Assembly (NCBI GenBank): GCA_018806985.1
Contig: JADANN010000461.1
Coordinates: 744,001 to 808,000, forward strand
From: Angiostrongylus vasorum
Lineage: Eukaryota > Nematoda > Chromadorea > Rhabditida > Metastrongylidae
Direction of reading: 5' to 3'
Length of the DNA: 64,000 nucleotides
The translations under genes were made by a program, and so were the position numbers. Shown here in pieces: positions 1-14,455 of this stretch (positions are counted from its first letter, which is position 1; each line of letters begins with the position of its first letter). The notes beneath the pieces were generated by a model. It was not told the DNA's origin and ran no database searches. It saw only the letters and a program-made list of their open reading frames with translations.

Positions 1-1150
1 ACAGCCATGTGGGCAAGCAGGGGTTTCGAAAAGGATTTAGTACGATGGACCACATCCACACGGTAACAAGGCTCATTGAAGTATCGCGAGAGTACAAAAG
101 ACCGCTCTGTCTCACTTTCATCGGTTTAAGGAAGGCTTTTTACTCAATTAAGATAGAAGTAGTCATGGAAGCGTTGGACAGCCAGAGCATTCCTATTCAT
201 TACATAAAGAATCTTCGTGAGCTGTACAAAAAATTTCGCAACCAAGATATCACCATTTTGCAACGATACATTAACACCGACGTCAAAATAGGGGTTAGGC
301 AAGGCGATACCACTTTGCCAAAATTATTTATCGCCACCCTCCAGAACGTCATGCGAACATTGGAATGGGATAATATGGGAGTGAAAATCGATGGTCGGCA
401 CTAACATCATCTTCGCTTTGCTGATGACATCGTCCTTACAACATCAAACATTAGCCAAGCGGAACGTATGCTTGCCGACATTGATAAAGCCTGTGGAAAG
501 ATTGGTCTTCGATTAAACCTCACAAAAAACGATGTTCAAGAAGAACGGATTGGTTTCGTATGCTTCATTCACGCTCAACGGAACGAATATCTCCGAATGC
601 TCCAGTGATATCTATCTAGGTCGGGAAATCATGATGAACGACTTAGCTCCAGAGCTGAGCAGAAGGAAACGAGCGGTTTGGGGAGCTTTCAAGAGCATCG
701 AGGATGTAGTGAAGAGAACAAAGAACACCAACTTCGTGCCCACCTTTTCGACTCAACGGTAATTCCTGCCCCTAAGGTATGCGTCAGAAACCTGGTCGCT
801 GCGTAAACAGGATGAAAAAATCACTCAGCGAAAGGTCGATGCTAGAAGTATCCTATTTCACACAAGCAAGGAATGGGGTCCGAAGATCCGACCTGCGTCA
901 TCGATCACAAATCAAAGATGCCGTTCTGTACGATAAATAGTCGAAGATAAGGTGGGCCGGACACGTAATGCATATGAATGACAACCGATGGACAAGAGCT
1001 GTTAGTGACTGGATTCCTCGGGATGTCAAACGTACTGCAGGAAGATCACCGACCCGATGGTCAGAGTTCTTCACGAAAAGCGTAGAAGAAAGATATGATG
1101 CTCGACGACAAGTCTTCTATCGAGGACTCGGATGCAAGTATACATGCATT
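1..1150 (+). mobile_element. RTE-type non-LTR retrotransposon, 3' half, decayed
   Basis: The copy enters from the left window edge and runs in plus orientation. Translated pieces match the reverse transcriptase and C-terminal part of the better-preserved copy at 62-64 kb: GFRKGFSTMDHIHT near the start, the GVRQGD segment, then AFTLNGTNIS-like and APELSRRKRA stretches, and a C-terminal NRWTRAVSDW block. A stop codon falls just after the DGR segment (about 403), the FADD catalytic region continues in another frame, and further frameshifts follow, so it is dead. The 3' end stops around 1105-1150, where the family D repeat takes over. Confidence 0.85.
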
Positions 1151-1154
1151 GTAG

Positions 1155-1760
1155 GTACAGATCGTAACCATAGTTCTTTGTAATCCAGGCAGCTTCCATT
1201 AGCCCTGAGATTTTAGCAGCCTCTCCATACTCGTCCTACCTAACACTGCGAAATTAGGTGCCTTTTCGGGGTCAGGGGAGTGAGGCCCGTTTTTTTTTAC
1301 TGTGTTTAGCATTTTGATACCCACGTATAGCTTGCTGGGCTGTGAACGTGGAGGCTGGGTATACTCAAGGGTAGCTTGCCAGGCCTCCCAGAGTGGACAT
1401 GGAGCTTATTTGTTGGAGGCGACTCCCTAACCGCCTCCCATACACCTCTCTGTCACTTGATTGCAGGCTTTTGGCCGAATTGACTCGTAGAATACAACCC
1501 GCATAAGTGAAAACACCCACGGACGCATGCATGAATACGCCTAGCTAACACAGAAAGTATGTGCCAAATCGACGCAGCAGAAACAGGAAATCCATCCCCT
1601 GGATCCACCAGCGTCTTAGGGAAGCAAAGGTCGCTTTTGGTCCGCGATTAACCCCCTATCCGCCACCTGGGGACGCGCCACGTAGCCTCGCGACTAACCG
1701 GCTCGAGATCCCTCATACAGAGAGATCCGTGGACACATGTATACATATCACCTCTATCAC
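1155..1760 (+). repeat. Family D interspersed repeat (~600 bp), copy 1
   Basis: This stretch aligns almost end to end with 4925-5535 in the same orientation. Shared landmarks are the opening ACAGATCGT, the AGCCTCTCC block, the GTAGCTTGC block, GAATTGACTCGTA, and a tail rich in TACAT. No coding frame is convincing. Both copies abut an RTE copy. Short fragments of the same family recur near 29400 and 59450. I do not recognise the family. Confidence 0.8.
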
Positions 1761-1800
1761 CTGTCGCCATGAAATAAATAGACAGTCGCCTTGAAATATA

Positions 1801-2055
1801 GACGTGGAATCGATCCCCGTGCCCATGGCCCACCAAGCCCTCCATCCCTCCATCCCTCCGGGGGTGGACAAATTGGTACCAGACTTGTCTGAGAGGATAG
1901 CAGCACTGGCTCGATACATCGATGGGCTACCGCGAGTCATTGCAAAGGCCAGATATGCATTCAATCACCTCCAAACGATGCTTAATGAAGTCGAATGCAT
2001 GGCGCATACCTCAGGGGACTGATCAGCGCCGAAAGCTTTATCTTTTATTTTCATT
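1801..2055 (+). repeat. Family A tRNA-derived SINE, 5'-truncated
   Basis: The copy retains the B-box-like GGAATCGATCCCCG, the CCACCAAGCC body, the ACCAGACTTGTCT motif and the tail ending in GAAAGCTTTATC. The A-box head is missing. Compare the full copy at 26829-27110. Confidence 0.85.
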
Positions 2056-2059
2056 CTTT

Positions 2060-3377
2060 TATCACCCGTTGTCCCGTTGGTCATCGAGTAACTCGAGCTG
2101 GGGCCAGTAAATCATGCATTTGTCTCTGTCGTCTGCTAGAGTAGAGCAGTGGGTTCTGCTCGCTCTGTGAACTTGTTGAGCATCATACCTTTCTTCTAGG
2201 CTCTTCTTGAAGAACTCTCACCATCGGGTCGGTGCCGTTTCTGCAATACGTCTGACATCTCGAGGAATTCAGTCACTAACTGCTTTTCTTCATCGGTTGT
2301 CGTTCATACGACTTTTGAGCTCGTCCCAACTTATGTTCGACTGTTTGGTGCATAGAACGGCATCTTTGATTTTTGATCGTCAACGCAGATCGGAGCTTCG
2401 GATCCTTTCCCTTACTTGTGTGAAACGGGATACTCCTAGCACTGTCATTTGGACTGCACGTTCGATAACTCTGAGTGATCCTTCATCTTGCTTACGTAGC
2501 GACCACGTTCCCATGCATAGATGAATGCAAGAAGAATCGTGGAGTCGAAAAAGCGGGCCAGGAGTCAGGTGTTCTTTGTTCTTTTTACTGCTTCCTCGAT
2601 GGTCTTTAGAGCTTCCCGAGCAGCTCGCTTCCTCCTGTTCAACTTTGGAGCTAAGTCGTTCATCATGTTGATTTGCCAACCTACCTGGACCTAACTGGAG
2701 AATCCGGAAGTCTTCACTTCGTGAAGCGTGAATGGGGCATACGAAACCAATCCATTCCTCACGAACATCGCTATTGTGAAGTTTAGCCGAAGACCAGTCT
2801 TTCCACAGGCTTTATCAAAGTCGGGAAGCATATGTCCCACTTAGCTAATATTTGGTATTATAAGAACGATGTTATCAGAAAGCGAAGATGGTGTAATTGC
2901 TGACCATCGATTTTCACTCCCATGTTGTCGCATTCCAATGTTCTCATGACGTTCTCGAGGGTTGTGGTAAATAATTTTGGCGAGATGGTATCGCCTTGCC
3001 TAACTCCTCTTTTGACGTCGATGTTAATATCGTCGTAGAATGGTGATATCTTGCTTGTGAAATTTCTGCACAGCTCACAAAGAATCTTTATATACTGTCT
3101 AGGGACTCCTGACCATCAAAGGCTTCCATGACTGCTTCTATTTGAACTAAGTGAAAGGCCTTCAAATCGATGAGAGTGAGACAGGGCGACCTTTTGTACT
3201 CTCGCGATACTTCAGTAAGTCTTATTATCGTGTGGATGTGGTCCCTCGTACTGAATCCTTTCCGAAACCCTGGTTGCTTACATGGCTGCCCTTCGTCCAG
3301 TGTTCTGTCAATGCTGTTTAGGATGACTCGAATGAAAAGTTTGTAGACGACAGACAACAAGCAGATTGGGCAATCAC
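2060..3377 (-). mobile_element. RTE-type retrotransposon copy, truncated
   Basis: This minus-strand copy has its 3' end at about 2060 and its 5' truncation at about 3377. The reverse transcriptase N-terminal part survives as an open stretch (about 3441 to 3088) with PICLLSVVYKLF, GFRKGFSTRDHIHT and EVSREYKR motifs. The middle carries stops and frameshifts. It is joined directly to the 3' end of the next copy (3378-4920) in the same orientation. Confidence 0.85.
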
Positions 3378-4920
3378 CTGTATCACCTGCAGTCCCGTTG
3401 ATCATCGAGAGACTAGAGCAGGGCGCCAGTAAATCTTCCATTTTCCTCTGTCGCGCGCAAGAGTAGTCCAGTGGGTTCTGCTTGCTCTAGGGACTCGTCG
3501 AGTCGTATCTTTCTTCAAGGCTCTTCGTTAAGGACTCTGACCATCGGGTAGGTGATCTTCGTGCAGTACGTTTGACATCTCGAGGCAGCCAGTCACTAAC
3601 GGTTGTTGTCCATCGGTTGTCATTCATATGCATAATGTGTCCGGCCCACCTTGTCTTCAACTGTCTGGCGTACAGAACGACCTCTTTAATTTTTGATCGT
3701 TGACGCAGATCGGAGCTTCGGATCCCATTACTTGTGTGAAACGGGATATTCCTAGTATCGTCCTTTCGACTGCGCGTTCGATAACGCTCAGTGATCTTTC
3801 ATCCTGCTAACGCAGCGACCAGGCTTCTGACGCATACGTTAGGGCAGGAAGTACCGTTGAGTCGAAAAGGTGGGCACGAAGTTGGTGTTCTTTGTTCTCT
3901 TCACTACATCCTCGATGCTCTTGAAAGCTCCCCAAGCCGCTCGTTTCCTTCTGCTCAGCTCTGGAGCTAAGTCGTTCATCATAATGATTTCCCGACCTAG
4001 ATAGAAATAACTATAGCATTCGAAGATATTCGTTCCATTGAGCGTGAATGGGGCATACGAAAACAATCCGTTCCTCATGAGCATCGTTTGTGCGAGATTT
4101 GCTCGAAGATCAATCTTTCCACAGGCTTTAAAAAAGTCGACAAGCATACGTTCCGCTTGCCTAATGTTCGATGTTATAAGGACGATGTCATCAGCAAAGC
4201 GAAGATGATGTAAGTGCCGACCATCGATTTTCACTCCCCATATTGTCCCATTGCAATGTTCGCATGACGTTCTGGAGGGTGGCGGTAAATAATTTTGGTG
4301 AGATGGCATCGCCTTGCCTAACTCCTCTTTTGACGTCGATGTTAATATCGTCGTAGAATGGTGATATCTTAGTTGTGAAATTTTTATACAGCTCACGAAC
4401 AATCGTTATAAACTGAGTAGTGACTGCCTGACTGTCAAGGGCTTCCATGACTGCTACTATCTCAACTGAGTCAAACCCTTTAAATCGATGAATGTGAGGC
4501 AGAGCGGTCTTTTGTACTCTCGCGATACTCCAATGAGTCTTGTTATCGTGTGGATATGGTCCATCGTACTAAATCCTTTTCGAAACCCTGCTTGCCCACA
4601 TGGCTGCCCTTCGTCCAGTGTTCTGTCAATCCTGTTTAGGATGACTCGAATGAAAACTTTGTAGACGACATCAAGAAGATTGGGATAGTTGCTGATATTA
4701 TGGAGGTCACTATTCTTCAACGATAGCAGTCTTGATGGTCTTCTACTGAATAGAACCCTTGAATTCTGGCAGGGTAGCGTGTGAAGCACTGATTCCGTGT
4801 GTTTATAAGGATCAGCGGTAGGTGCTTCAGGTATTCAAATCCTATCAGGACCTGGTGTTTTTCGATTTTTCAGAAAGAAACAGCATGTCGGGTTTCCGAA
4901 AGATGTACGACATATCGATT
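3378..4920 (-). mobile_element. RTE-type retrotransposon copy, second of a head-to-tail pair
   Basis: The reverse transcriptase is split over three frames. One piece (about 4789-4457) has LLDVVYKVFIRVILNRID and GFRKGFSTMDHIHT. One (about 4448-4191) has GVRQGDAISPKLF. One (about 4402-3839) has the catalytic box HLRFADDIVLITSN, then NDLAPELSRRKRAAWGAF. Each frame change marks an indel, so the copy is inactive. The FADD box is intact. Its 5' side ends against family D at about 4925. Confidence 0.88.
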
Positions 4921-4924
4921 CTTT

Positions 4925-7155
<2,231 letters not shown>

Positions 7156-7395
7156 ATACTTCGATGGCCCGTCTTCACTTGTTGTGCGAGCCCCAGCATA
7201 ATCTCCACTTTTTTAGAGTTCAGCTAGTTTAGTCATTGTAGTTTCTTGGAGCTCCGTGGTCAGTCTGGCTAAAGTCTGCCCAAGTCGTAACCACTACAGG
7301 CAGTCCCACCTTTGTAGATCAGAGGGAGATTTGCCACCATGCGACTAGTTTGTTACTAGTACGGTGGCAGACCCTGGTATTTCCGACTCTACTTC
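7156..7395 (+). repeat. Family B interspersed repeat, 5' portion
   Basis: The copy begins with the GATGGCCCGTCTTCACTTG landmark and continues through GTGCGAGCCCCAGCA and CAGAGGGAGATTTGCCACC to the GACTAGTTTG region. It matches 21845-22205 and 44037-44440 in the same orientation and the reverse of 14200-14455. Confidence 0.75.
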
Positions 7396-8060
7396 AACGG
7401 AATTCTGATGAGGATAATTTCCAAATTCGTACAGCATCGTGACCATCATAACTCATCCAGTCCACTCCCCGTTCTCCACCAATTTATCCCTAGCTCGACA
7501 CTTCCGCACTACCCTTTGCACCATTTGTTCAGTTTCTGCACCACGCTCTGCTCATTTCCACAGCTACTTATGTGCACCTTTTTAGTGAACCAACATTAAC
7601 CATAAATACATGCATGTTTGCATATATTTCGAATCAAAAGTTTATTAATGGGAAAGCAGAAATAAGTACGTAAGCCAAGGACTTCCGAACTGATCACTAT
7701 GGCTTTGCTTATGTCTGTTCGCGTCATGACGAAGCGGAAATATTTGTCCATTTGATTTGCCAATTGTGATAGAACAGTTCCTTTCAATGAATCTTTTGAG
7801 GCTCAACTAACTATAAACAGTGAAAAAATCAACGACAAACATATGCAATGGATTATTTTGTCCCCGAATTTTGTCAGGAACACTTTTAGTTACTCAACAA
7901 AACAATTACCATAACAACAGATACTTCCCATGTTCGACAGGCAGAGCACCTGGAAGATGGACGTTCTTGGAATTGGGAAACTCTGCCCCGAAGAACCTTT
8001 TTTCTGCCGTTTTTTTTTTCTGTGACTTGGTTATGTCACTTCATCGTCTTCTTACCAACT
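7396..8060. other. Intergenic, no feature seen
   Basis: No supported exon is visible. The pus-1 3' end lies to the right. Confidence 0.4.
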
Positions 8061-8280
8061 ACGCAACCGACTTCGAAGTTTGGACGATCTCTGGAGCATT
8101 TCCACCATTACTAGTAGCATGCTCGCTCAATGTGTCTGCAGTCATGTCATTAACTACATTAGAACTAACATGAACGACACCATCAGTAGTTTCCTCTGGG
8201 GCTTGCTTAGCCTGAAAAGTTTTTTTTTCTACAGAATCGTAACTCACTGGTCGTTGTTCTACTAAAACAAAACCTTCAAC
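8061..8280 (-). other. Open frame overlapping the pus-1 stop; possible alternative tail
   Basis: Shifted by one base from the pus-1 frame, an open frame continues through VEQRPVSYDS, a Gln/Glu-rich stretch and SEHATSNGG to a stop near 8059. Animal PUS1 proteins often have poorly conserved charged tails, so either a small indel separates this tail from the gene or the frame is chance. No good intron of normal length bridges the two frames. Confidence 0.3.
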
Positions 8281-11200
8281 GATTGAACAAAACGCTGTTG
8301 TACCTCATCGACCTTGGCGCACGCCATTGTTAGAAATGAATTGCTTGGAGCGCTTTCGCTTTCAGGATCAGCACAGAAATTGTGCCTTGGTAGATCTGCA
8401 AGCCACTGTAGCATAGACATGTTTTGTAACTCTGATAGTAAAATCTCTTTAGTGATAAGATCGAATTTTAAGCCATCAATACAAGCCTCTACAGCACTTC
8501 CCCAGTCCGTGAGTGGTTCATGTGTTTTTGCATGCCTTCAAAAACAACAAATCAGAAGCTTATAGAATGTAACAGATATAAAAACAAAGAAACTGTATTT
8601 TGCAGTGATATCTACATGGGATCGATCCCGCGTCCTCTCACCAAGCCTACTATCCCTCCCGTGTCGGTGAACTGGTACCAGACGTGTCTGAGAGGAAAGA
8701 TCAGCACTCACTCAATACATCGGTAGGCCACCACGAGTAATTGTGTAGGCTGGGTATGCATTCGGCGACCTTTAACGATCCGTAATGGAGTGCGTAGCAC
8801 ATGCCTCGGGGATTGGTCAACGCCGAGAGCTTTATCCTCTTCCTTTATTGATATCTACCTAGTTCTACTGATCTCACTAGGTAGCCAGCAAGTGTCGAAG
8901 AAACGGACGGGCAATTTTGGGTCTAAAGCTACCATGTACTCGTCATGACAGGTGGACAGACTAAGAGAGTGGGCTTCATGCCAGTCTGTGCAACGCCGAA
9001 TAAACTTCTTCCGTCCGCAAACAGGGGTCTGCTTGTGTTCATCTGGTTGCGCATGTTAGACTGTGTTTTTAACGATCGTTTTACTCTAACTCTGAAATGA
9101 ATTAACTGGGAAATTGATGCAGAAGTGGTGCGGTTCACAACCGTCGCCAGCGTATAGGCTACACATGTTTTGGCAGAACCCAGCATGTGATACTTCTTCG
9201 AAAACGGTGAAAAGGGGTATTGGTAGGAAAAGTATGATTCTCTTGATGTCCCTTGACCGCGCAGAGTCCATTGAACAGCTCTGTCGAACAATAGGAAGGA
9301 GCACTTTGCTGGCACCTTTGGCGTCAAAAGATGAGTATCTAAATATAAGTAATTACAGTGATACCGACCTCCTATCATATGCATCATAGTGAACTCGTTC
9401 CAGCAGTAGACCGAGTCCTGGAGCTTTCGGAACGTCCACCTGTAACTTACTTTGACAATATGATGCGTGTATAAGGAGGCTTAATTCAGAGATTTAATCA
9501 AAGCCTATAAATTTATCGGATATGGGCCAAGACATTTCTTTCATCTACAAAAAATTACTTAGGCTATGGGCATACATATGGCCTCATAGTAACCGAAAAG
9601 TGAACACCGTTTGCTGCTGTCAGCGAACTATACAGCTTCCAGGTAGGAACAAAGAATTGTGTATCTCGGTGGAAATATTCCAACTGGAATCGAAGAATAG
9701 TAACAGATAGAACGGTTGAAGGCTTACCCGTTCACTTTCGAAAGTCCTCTGAATGTAGCTCTTATACTGCAACTCTCGAACTACAGTAATGACCATACCT
9801 GCAACACCTCCGCTTATTTCGTGACTGATGTTGGACTCAGTTATAACTGCATAGCACCCGCGAAAACAAAAAAGGTAGATACTTCGAAGATATTTTTATC
9901 TCAGAGAAGTACATGGTTGGTAGGAAGAGAAAATTGGCGCTAGATAGTGAAAGCCACAAACCAAGAGAAGAAAAGGGTATTTCGTTAAAGCACTCACCCA
10001 CCATTTTTCGGATCTGGTGCAACATGAAGCTTTGCCCTTTGACAGTAAGTTGAATGAATTCAACATCCTCGTTACGAATATCATCATGAAACAAGAAGGG
10101 CTCGCCACATTCAAATGACAATATGTAGCGATAACAACTGCGGTCATCAAACTCTCTCCTTGAAGTATAGTTGAAGAAGTTGTGGGTGCCTTTATATATG
10201 CCCAGAAGGGATTTTATCTCGTCAATAGTTTCTTTAGTAATTCGGAACGCTGAATTTGTAAGCTGAAAAACCCTAATTAAGACTACAAATGCCCCAGAGA
10301 ATCAAATATATGGAAAGATATTTGATTTGGTGGAAAAGCGAAAAAAGGGGCGCGTGTAGCATAGTGATCGAAAGGTCTCTGCAACAGATATGGGATCGAT
10401 CCCCTTGCCCCAGCCCCACCAAGCCTTCTATCCCTCCGGGGTCGGCAAATTTGTACCAGACCTGTCTGGCAGGATAACAGCACTGGTTGGACGCATCGGT
10501 AGGCTACTGTGGGTAATTGTAAAGGCCAGATAAGCATTCAATCACCTCCAACGGTGCTTATTGAAATCGAATGCACGGCGCATCGCCCAGGGATTGGTCG
10601 ACGCAGAGAGCTTTACCCCTTTTATCTATTATGAAAAGATAACATTTGAAGTTGCATGGTCGCAAATCTCGCTCTGATCCACAACGGCTGCGACTGCTCG
10701 TGGCAGTGAACACCTATGACACACTTTGGCCAGGCTGACCACGGGATTCCAGGGAACCACAATGGCTTAACCAGCAAATCTCCGAAAAAATGGTGATTGT
10801 GGTGGGGCCCGCACAACTAGTGAGGGTGGGCCGTTCAAGTATCAGGTATCAATTAACATGTGAAGTAGTAAGATTCTGAGGCAAACCTCTGTCGGTTTTG
10901 CAAATGCGAAAGTAGGCAAAGTGTAGCTGTATGTTCGAGCACAGCACATTTTTTGTGGATGGAAAGAGTTTGTTGCCCGACGAATGGCTGAAAACATGAA
11001 GGATGTGCTCATTATTACAAGTCTATGAGGGCCTGACCAATAATGATATCGTGAAAAGCACCTATAACACGAATATCCTTTGGAAGTAAAGCATTTAGTT
11101 GAGACGCACCAGTAACTGAGTAATCGTTATTCCTAGGAAGCTCCATACTGCAAATCTAGAAAATGCACAATACAGACAAAATATTCGAATGGTAAACCAG

Positions 11201-13788
11201 AACAGAAACTGTACCTAACACCCGAGATATCTCATACCTGTCTAACAGCGGACACAGCTCTATCCGTACGAGCTGCTCGTTGCAAATGGAAAAGAGCTGG
11301 TTGATCTATCATCTGATCAGTAATCCATCCCAATTTATTCATGGCAGTGACCAGTTGGCTTTCAATAGTGGGATGTTCTTTTTGAATCTGCAAGAAGACT
11401 AGTAGGTGTTTTAAGTTTCAAGAACCGAAATCCAGCCCTACTTTACTTCGAAGGTTAAAAAATTACACGAATCAATCAAGATTAAACCAGAGACCTACTT
11501 CACTGAGCAATCCGCAAATCCTTAGTTAGAAGCCTACATGGCGGATCTTCACGGACGACAGAGGTATTACAACTGATTGAGATTCAATCACTGATATTCT
11601 TCACTGAGATCAGCATCCCATGGTAGCTCGATTACGAAACTACGTGGCAGATATCCAGACGGACAACAAAAAGTTGAAACGATTACTTAAAGTAACATTG
11701 AACTTGTCGAGACCCATGTGAATTCAGGAGAGCTTCTTGTTTCCGCTGTTCCGAATTAACATTTATCTCCAATGTTAACGTAGGCATATTCAGAGTGGCT
11801 GTGTTGGCTATATACGGATTTCATCCTATACGTCGATCCACCCAAAAGAACACAATCACCCTGAGTGGTAAGTGGATGAGTGGTGGTTCAGGGCTCAACA
11901 AAAGCTAAACGACTACTCTGAGAAAGAAAAACCTAGACAAGAAATCATTTCGTAGTTTGAGTGTGGAAAGCTGTTAAAATCTTAAAAGCATTTTAAGCCA
12001 CCTTACTAGAGCAGAACTATGGTGACGACCTTACAACGCACTCACGGTGACAATGGAATCCACCAGTGAGGAGCTGATTGATTCAAACTAGGAGGACTGA
12101 GCGCGACTTTAGCAGGCTATACGAGACGGTGAAGCATTATCCTTTAAATACTGTTTACGATATCCGAAAACTTTCATTCAGAATATTCGACAGTAAATGG
12201 TCTGCTGAGCTCATCAGTCCTACGTGTTGGTTACTAACGTCGTTGGATTAAAACCAATCAGACGTTTATAGGTGAAAACATGTGGATCAGTGATGCTTCG
12301 ACAAACTTTGTCAAGAACTAGGAATTCCATGAAAGGACGCCTGAATTTAGGAGTTCACGGCTAGAAAAACTCGACTGAGAGTGGCCATAATAGCTTCAGA
12401 GAGCTATGGCTCTTTTGCTTAATGCCAAAGATCGTTCGTAAAATTACACAACTACAACCTCAACATTCAACAAAAAGAGAGCTTTAAGAATGCGATATTA
12501 CCTGCCAGAAATTATTTACCTGCACTTTCGAGAACATTATTAGAGTACTGAAAAAAGACGACATAGGAATAAAAGTGGGTCGACGGCAAGTACATCGTGC
12601 CCGCTTTAATAACATCACTCTTAAAACATTAGGTTACCCAGGCGTAGCCAATGCCTCTGAATGACTTCTCTATATGCATTGGAATCGAAAAACCATCAAA
12701 TGAACAACTTAGCTTTTGAGCTGGGAAGGAAAAGAACTATCCAGAGGATGATACTAGGGGTGTAATCTAACAACTCAGTGAGAACGGTAAACCGAAGTTA
12801 CGACCTACGCACAGAGTCAGAGATAGAAAACGCAGAGGTCAATGTGATGAAAATTAGGTGAGCCGAACATGGGTATATTTTAACACAACCGCTAAATAAT
12901 AACCGTTAATTGCTCGCCACGTTCTACATGCCAAAGTGTCGAAGATAAGGTAGGTCGAACATGTAACGCATCTCGACGACAACCGATTAACAACAGTGGC
13001 ATGCTACTCTGGATTCCTCAAGATATCAAACACACAATAGGAGGACCACCACCGCGATGGCCAGAGTTCTTCACGAGAACACTAGAAGAAAGATATGCTT
13101 AAGGAATCCCTAGAATGTGTAGAACCCACTGCGCTACTCTTCGTCGCTGCAGGGAGAAATGGGAAGATTTACTGGGTCGTCAGTCGACGATCAACGGGAC
13201 GACAGGTGATATAGGTGATCGCAGAACGTCCAGAGCTAAACAGAAATACAAATAACCAGATGTCAAAGTTCTTTAATATGCCAGAAGAAAAATATGGTGA
13301 TCTCCGATCTCCTCGAGCGAAAAGAACCCACTATGCAAGTGTGATATGCGACAGGAACAAATGCAGACGTTGATGGTGTCAGCTCAAGTGACTTGACAAT
13401 CAATAAATGGAAGGGTTACATATGTATTTAAGACTGAACGGTCGTGCTCAATCCGTAGAACTTTTTGCATCCATACGCTATAGGAAGTAGAAATTGCAAG
13501 ATTTACAAAATAAACCAAACAAGTGTAGTAAACATAGAGTGTGGGAAGATTATTTCTTGAAAAGGTGCTCTGGTCCGCTCCTACCTGCATTCCGAAGTAA
13601 TCCTTTCCCTGATAAGCCAGTAACATAGCGTATCTCGCCCTTTTGATTCGGATCTTAGCATCTTCAGCTTTATGGCTATCAATTCGACCTGACTGCACTT
13701 TATGAAGAACTGCTTCAGACTTGTTTTCAGCAACTTCAGCAGCCTTCGTCATTGTTGCCACCACCTTCTGAAGTAATCGTTTCAACAT
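8262..13788 (-). CDS. pus-1: tRNA pseudouridine synthase 1 (TruA/PUS1 family)
   Basis: This gene encodes the enzyme that isomerises uridine to pseudouridine in tRNA, acting in nucleus and/or mitochondria. Exons, 5' to 3', are 13788-13585, 11387-11238, 11155-11062, 10987-10887, 10262-9998, 9798-9728, 9439-9369 and 8535-8262. Together they give 1230 nt, in phase throughout, or 409 aa, close to the usual family length. Exon 1 has YAMLLAYQGKDYFGMQ. Exon 2 has the catalytic-Asp motif ARTDRAVSA. Exon 4 has CARTYSYTLPTFAF. Exon 5 has YKGTHNFFNYTS and MLHQIRKMVG. Exon 7 has VDVPKAPGLGLLLE. The last exon has MLQWLADLP. The start is the ATG two bases after an acceptor. The donor of exon 7 (GTCGGT) is weak, so that junction is the least certain. 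The large first intron contains a decayed RTE copy, and two other introns contain SINEs. Nothing essential is missing. Confidence 0.92.
8612..8850 (+). repeat. Family A SINE, head-truncated, in last pus-1 intron
   Basis: The copy keeps the GGGATCGATCCCGCG B-box region, the CACCAAGCC body and the GAGAGCTTTATCC tail. It is antisense to pus-1. Confidence 0.8.
10347..10627 (+). repeat. Family A SINE, near full length, in a pus-1 intron
   Basis: The head reads GGGGCGCGTGTAGCATAGTG, followed by GGGATCGATCCCC and the standard body and tail. It lies between the exons ending at 10262 and starting at 10887, antisense to the gene. Confidence 0.88.
10645..10845 (-). repeat. Family B repeat fragment next to the SINE
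   Basis: This is the reverse complement of the 5' part of the family, with the landmark complementary to GCCCGTCTTCACT at its right end. It shares one pus-1 intron with the SINE at 10347-10627. Confidence 0.7.
12540..13310 (+). mobile_element. Ancient RTE relic in pus-1 intron 1
   Basis: Highly decayed DNA still matches RTE at GGTCGACGGCAAGTACATC (the DGRQLHH region) and at GGACAAGAG-like 3' blocks ending in CCAGAGTTCTTCACGA. The 3' blocks appear twice (about 12950-13100 and 13230-13300), so a 3' part may be duplicated. No frame is open. Confidence 0.65.
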
Positions 13789-13800
13789 CTCTGCAAAGAA
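13789..13800 (-). promoter_or_regulatory. Candidate trans-splice acceptor of pus-1
   Basis: On the minus strand, TTTCTTTGCAG stands two bases before the start ATG. A 3' splice site this close to an initiator without an upstream coding exon is typical of spliced-leader addition in nematodes. That it is used is inference. Confidence 0.5.
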
Positions 13801-14199
13801 ATCCAGAAGGACAATGTACTGTAGGGGGACTTGAGCCTAACAAACGTCCCTATTTCACTACTAAGATAGAACCGAAACGAAAGAGCGAAATAAAATAGTC
13901 GGAATAGGAAGTAGGACCTGAGAATTACGACGGTATCAAAAGTTTATGAACAATGAACTCAAGCCTTCGCAAGAAAAAGGATTCGGCGAAATTTCTCAAA
14001 CTAACCGTAAACTGTAAAGCGTACAAGCTTTGCACATCTTTCAAAGCAGGTTTATCGTACTGCTATAAGAGTGTCGTTACTGTGGAACAACACTATATCC
14101 TTCTATCGTTTACTTAATACATAAGAAATACTCTTTTTAATAACTACAGCCCAAAATTCCTCCCTAACAGCATACCGGATCACTGTGGCTAGGTGAAGC

Positions 14200-14455
14200 T
14201 GCTATGTACAACTAGTGGATTCATCTCCCCAGCAGCCCCTGCTAAGCTGAGAAGGAGCCCGGCGTTTCCATCAGGAAGCCTACCCAAGGGCAAATCAATA
14301 CCAGAATCCGCCATCGTCGTGGTATCAAACTAGTCGCATGGTGGCAAATCTCCCGCTGATCCACAAGAGCTACGACTGCCTCTGGTGGTAACGACCTGGG
14401 GCAGACTTTGGCCAGAAACCGATGACGACGGGCCATCCAAGTACCCACGTCACCA
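14200..14455 (-). repeat. Family B repeat, partial
   Basis: This is the reverse complement of the 7156-7395 type, with the block complementary to GGATCAGCGGGAGATTTG and a right edge near CCATCCAAGTACCC. Confidence 0.75.

Noticed and set aside
8929..9389. 152-codon minus-strand frame and its plus-strand partner
   Set aside because: Both lie in the pus-1 intron between 8535 and 9369. Neither has family motifs, and the exon at 9369-9439 uses another frame.
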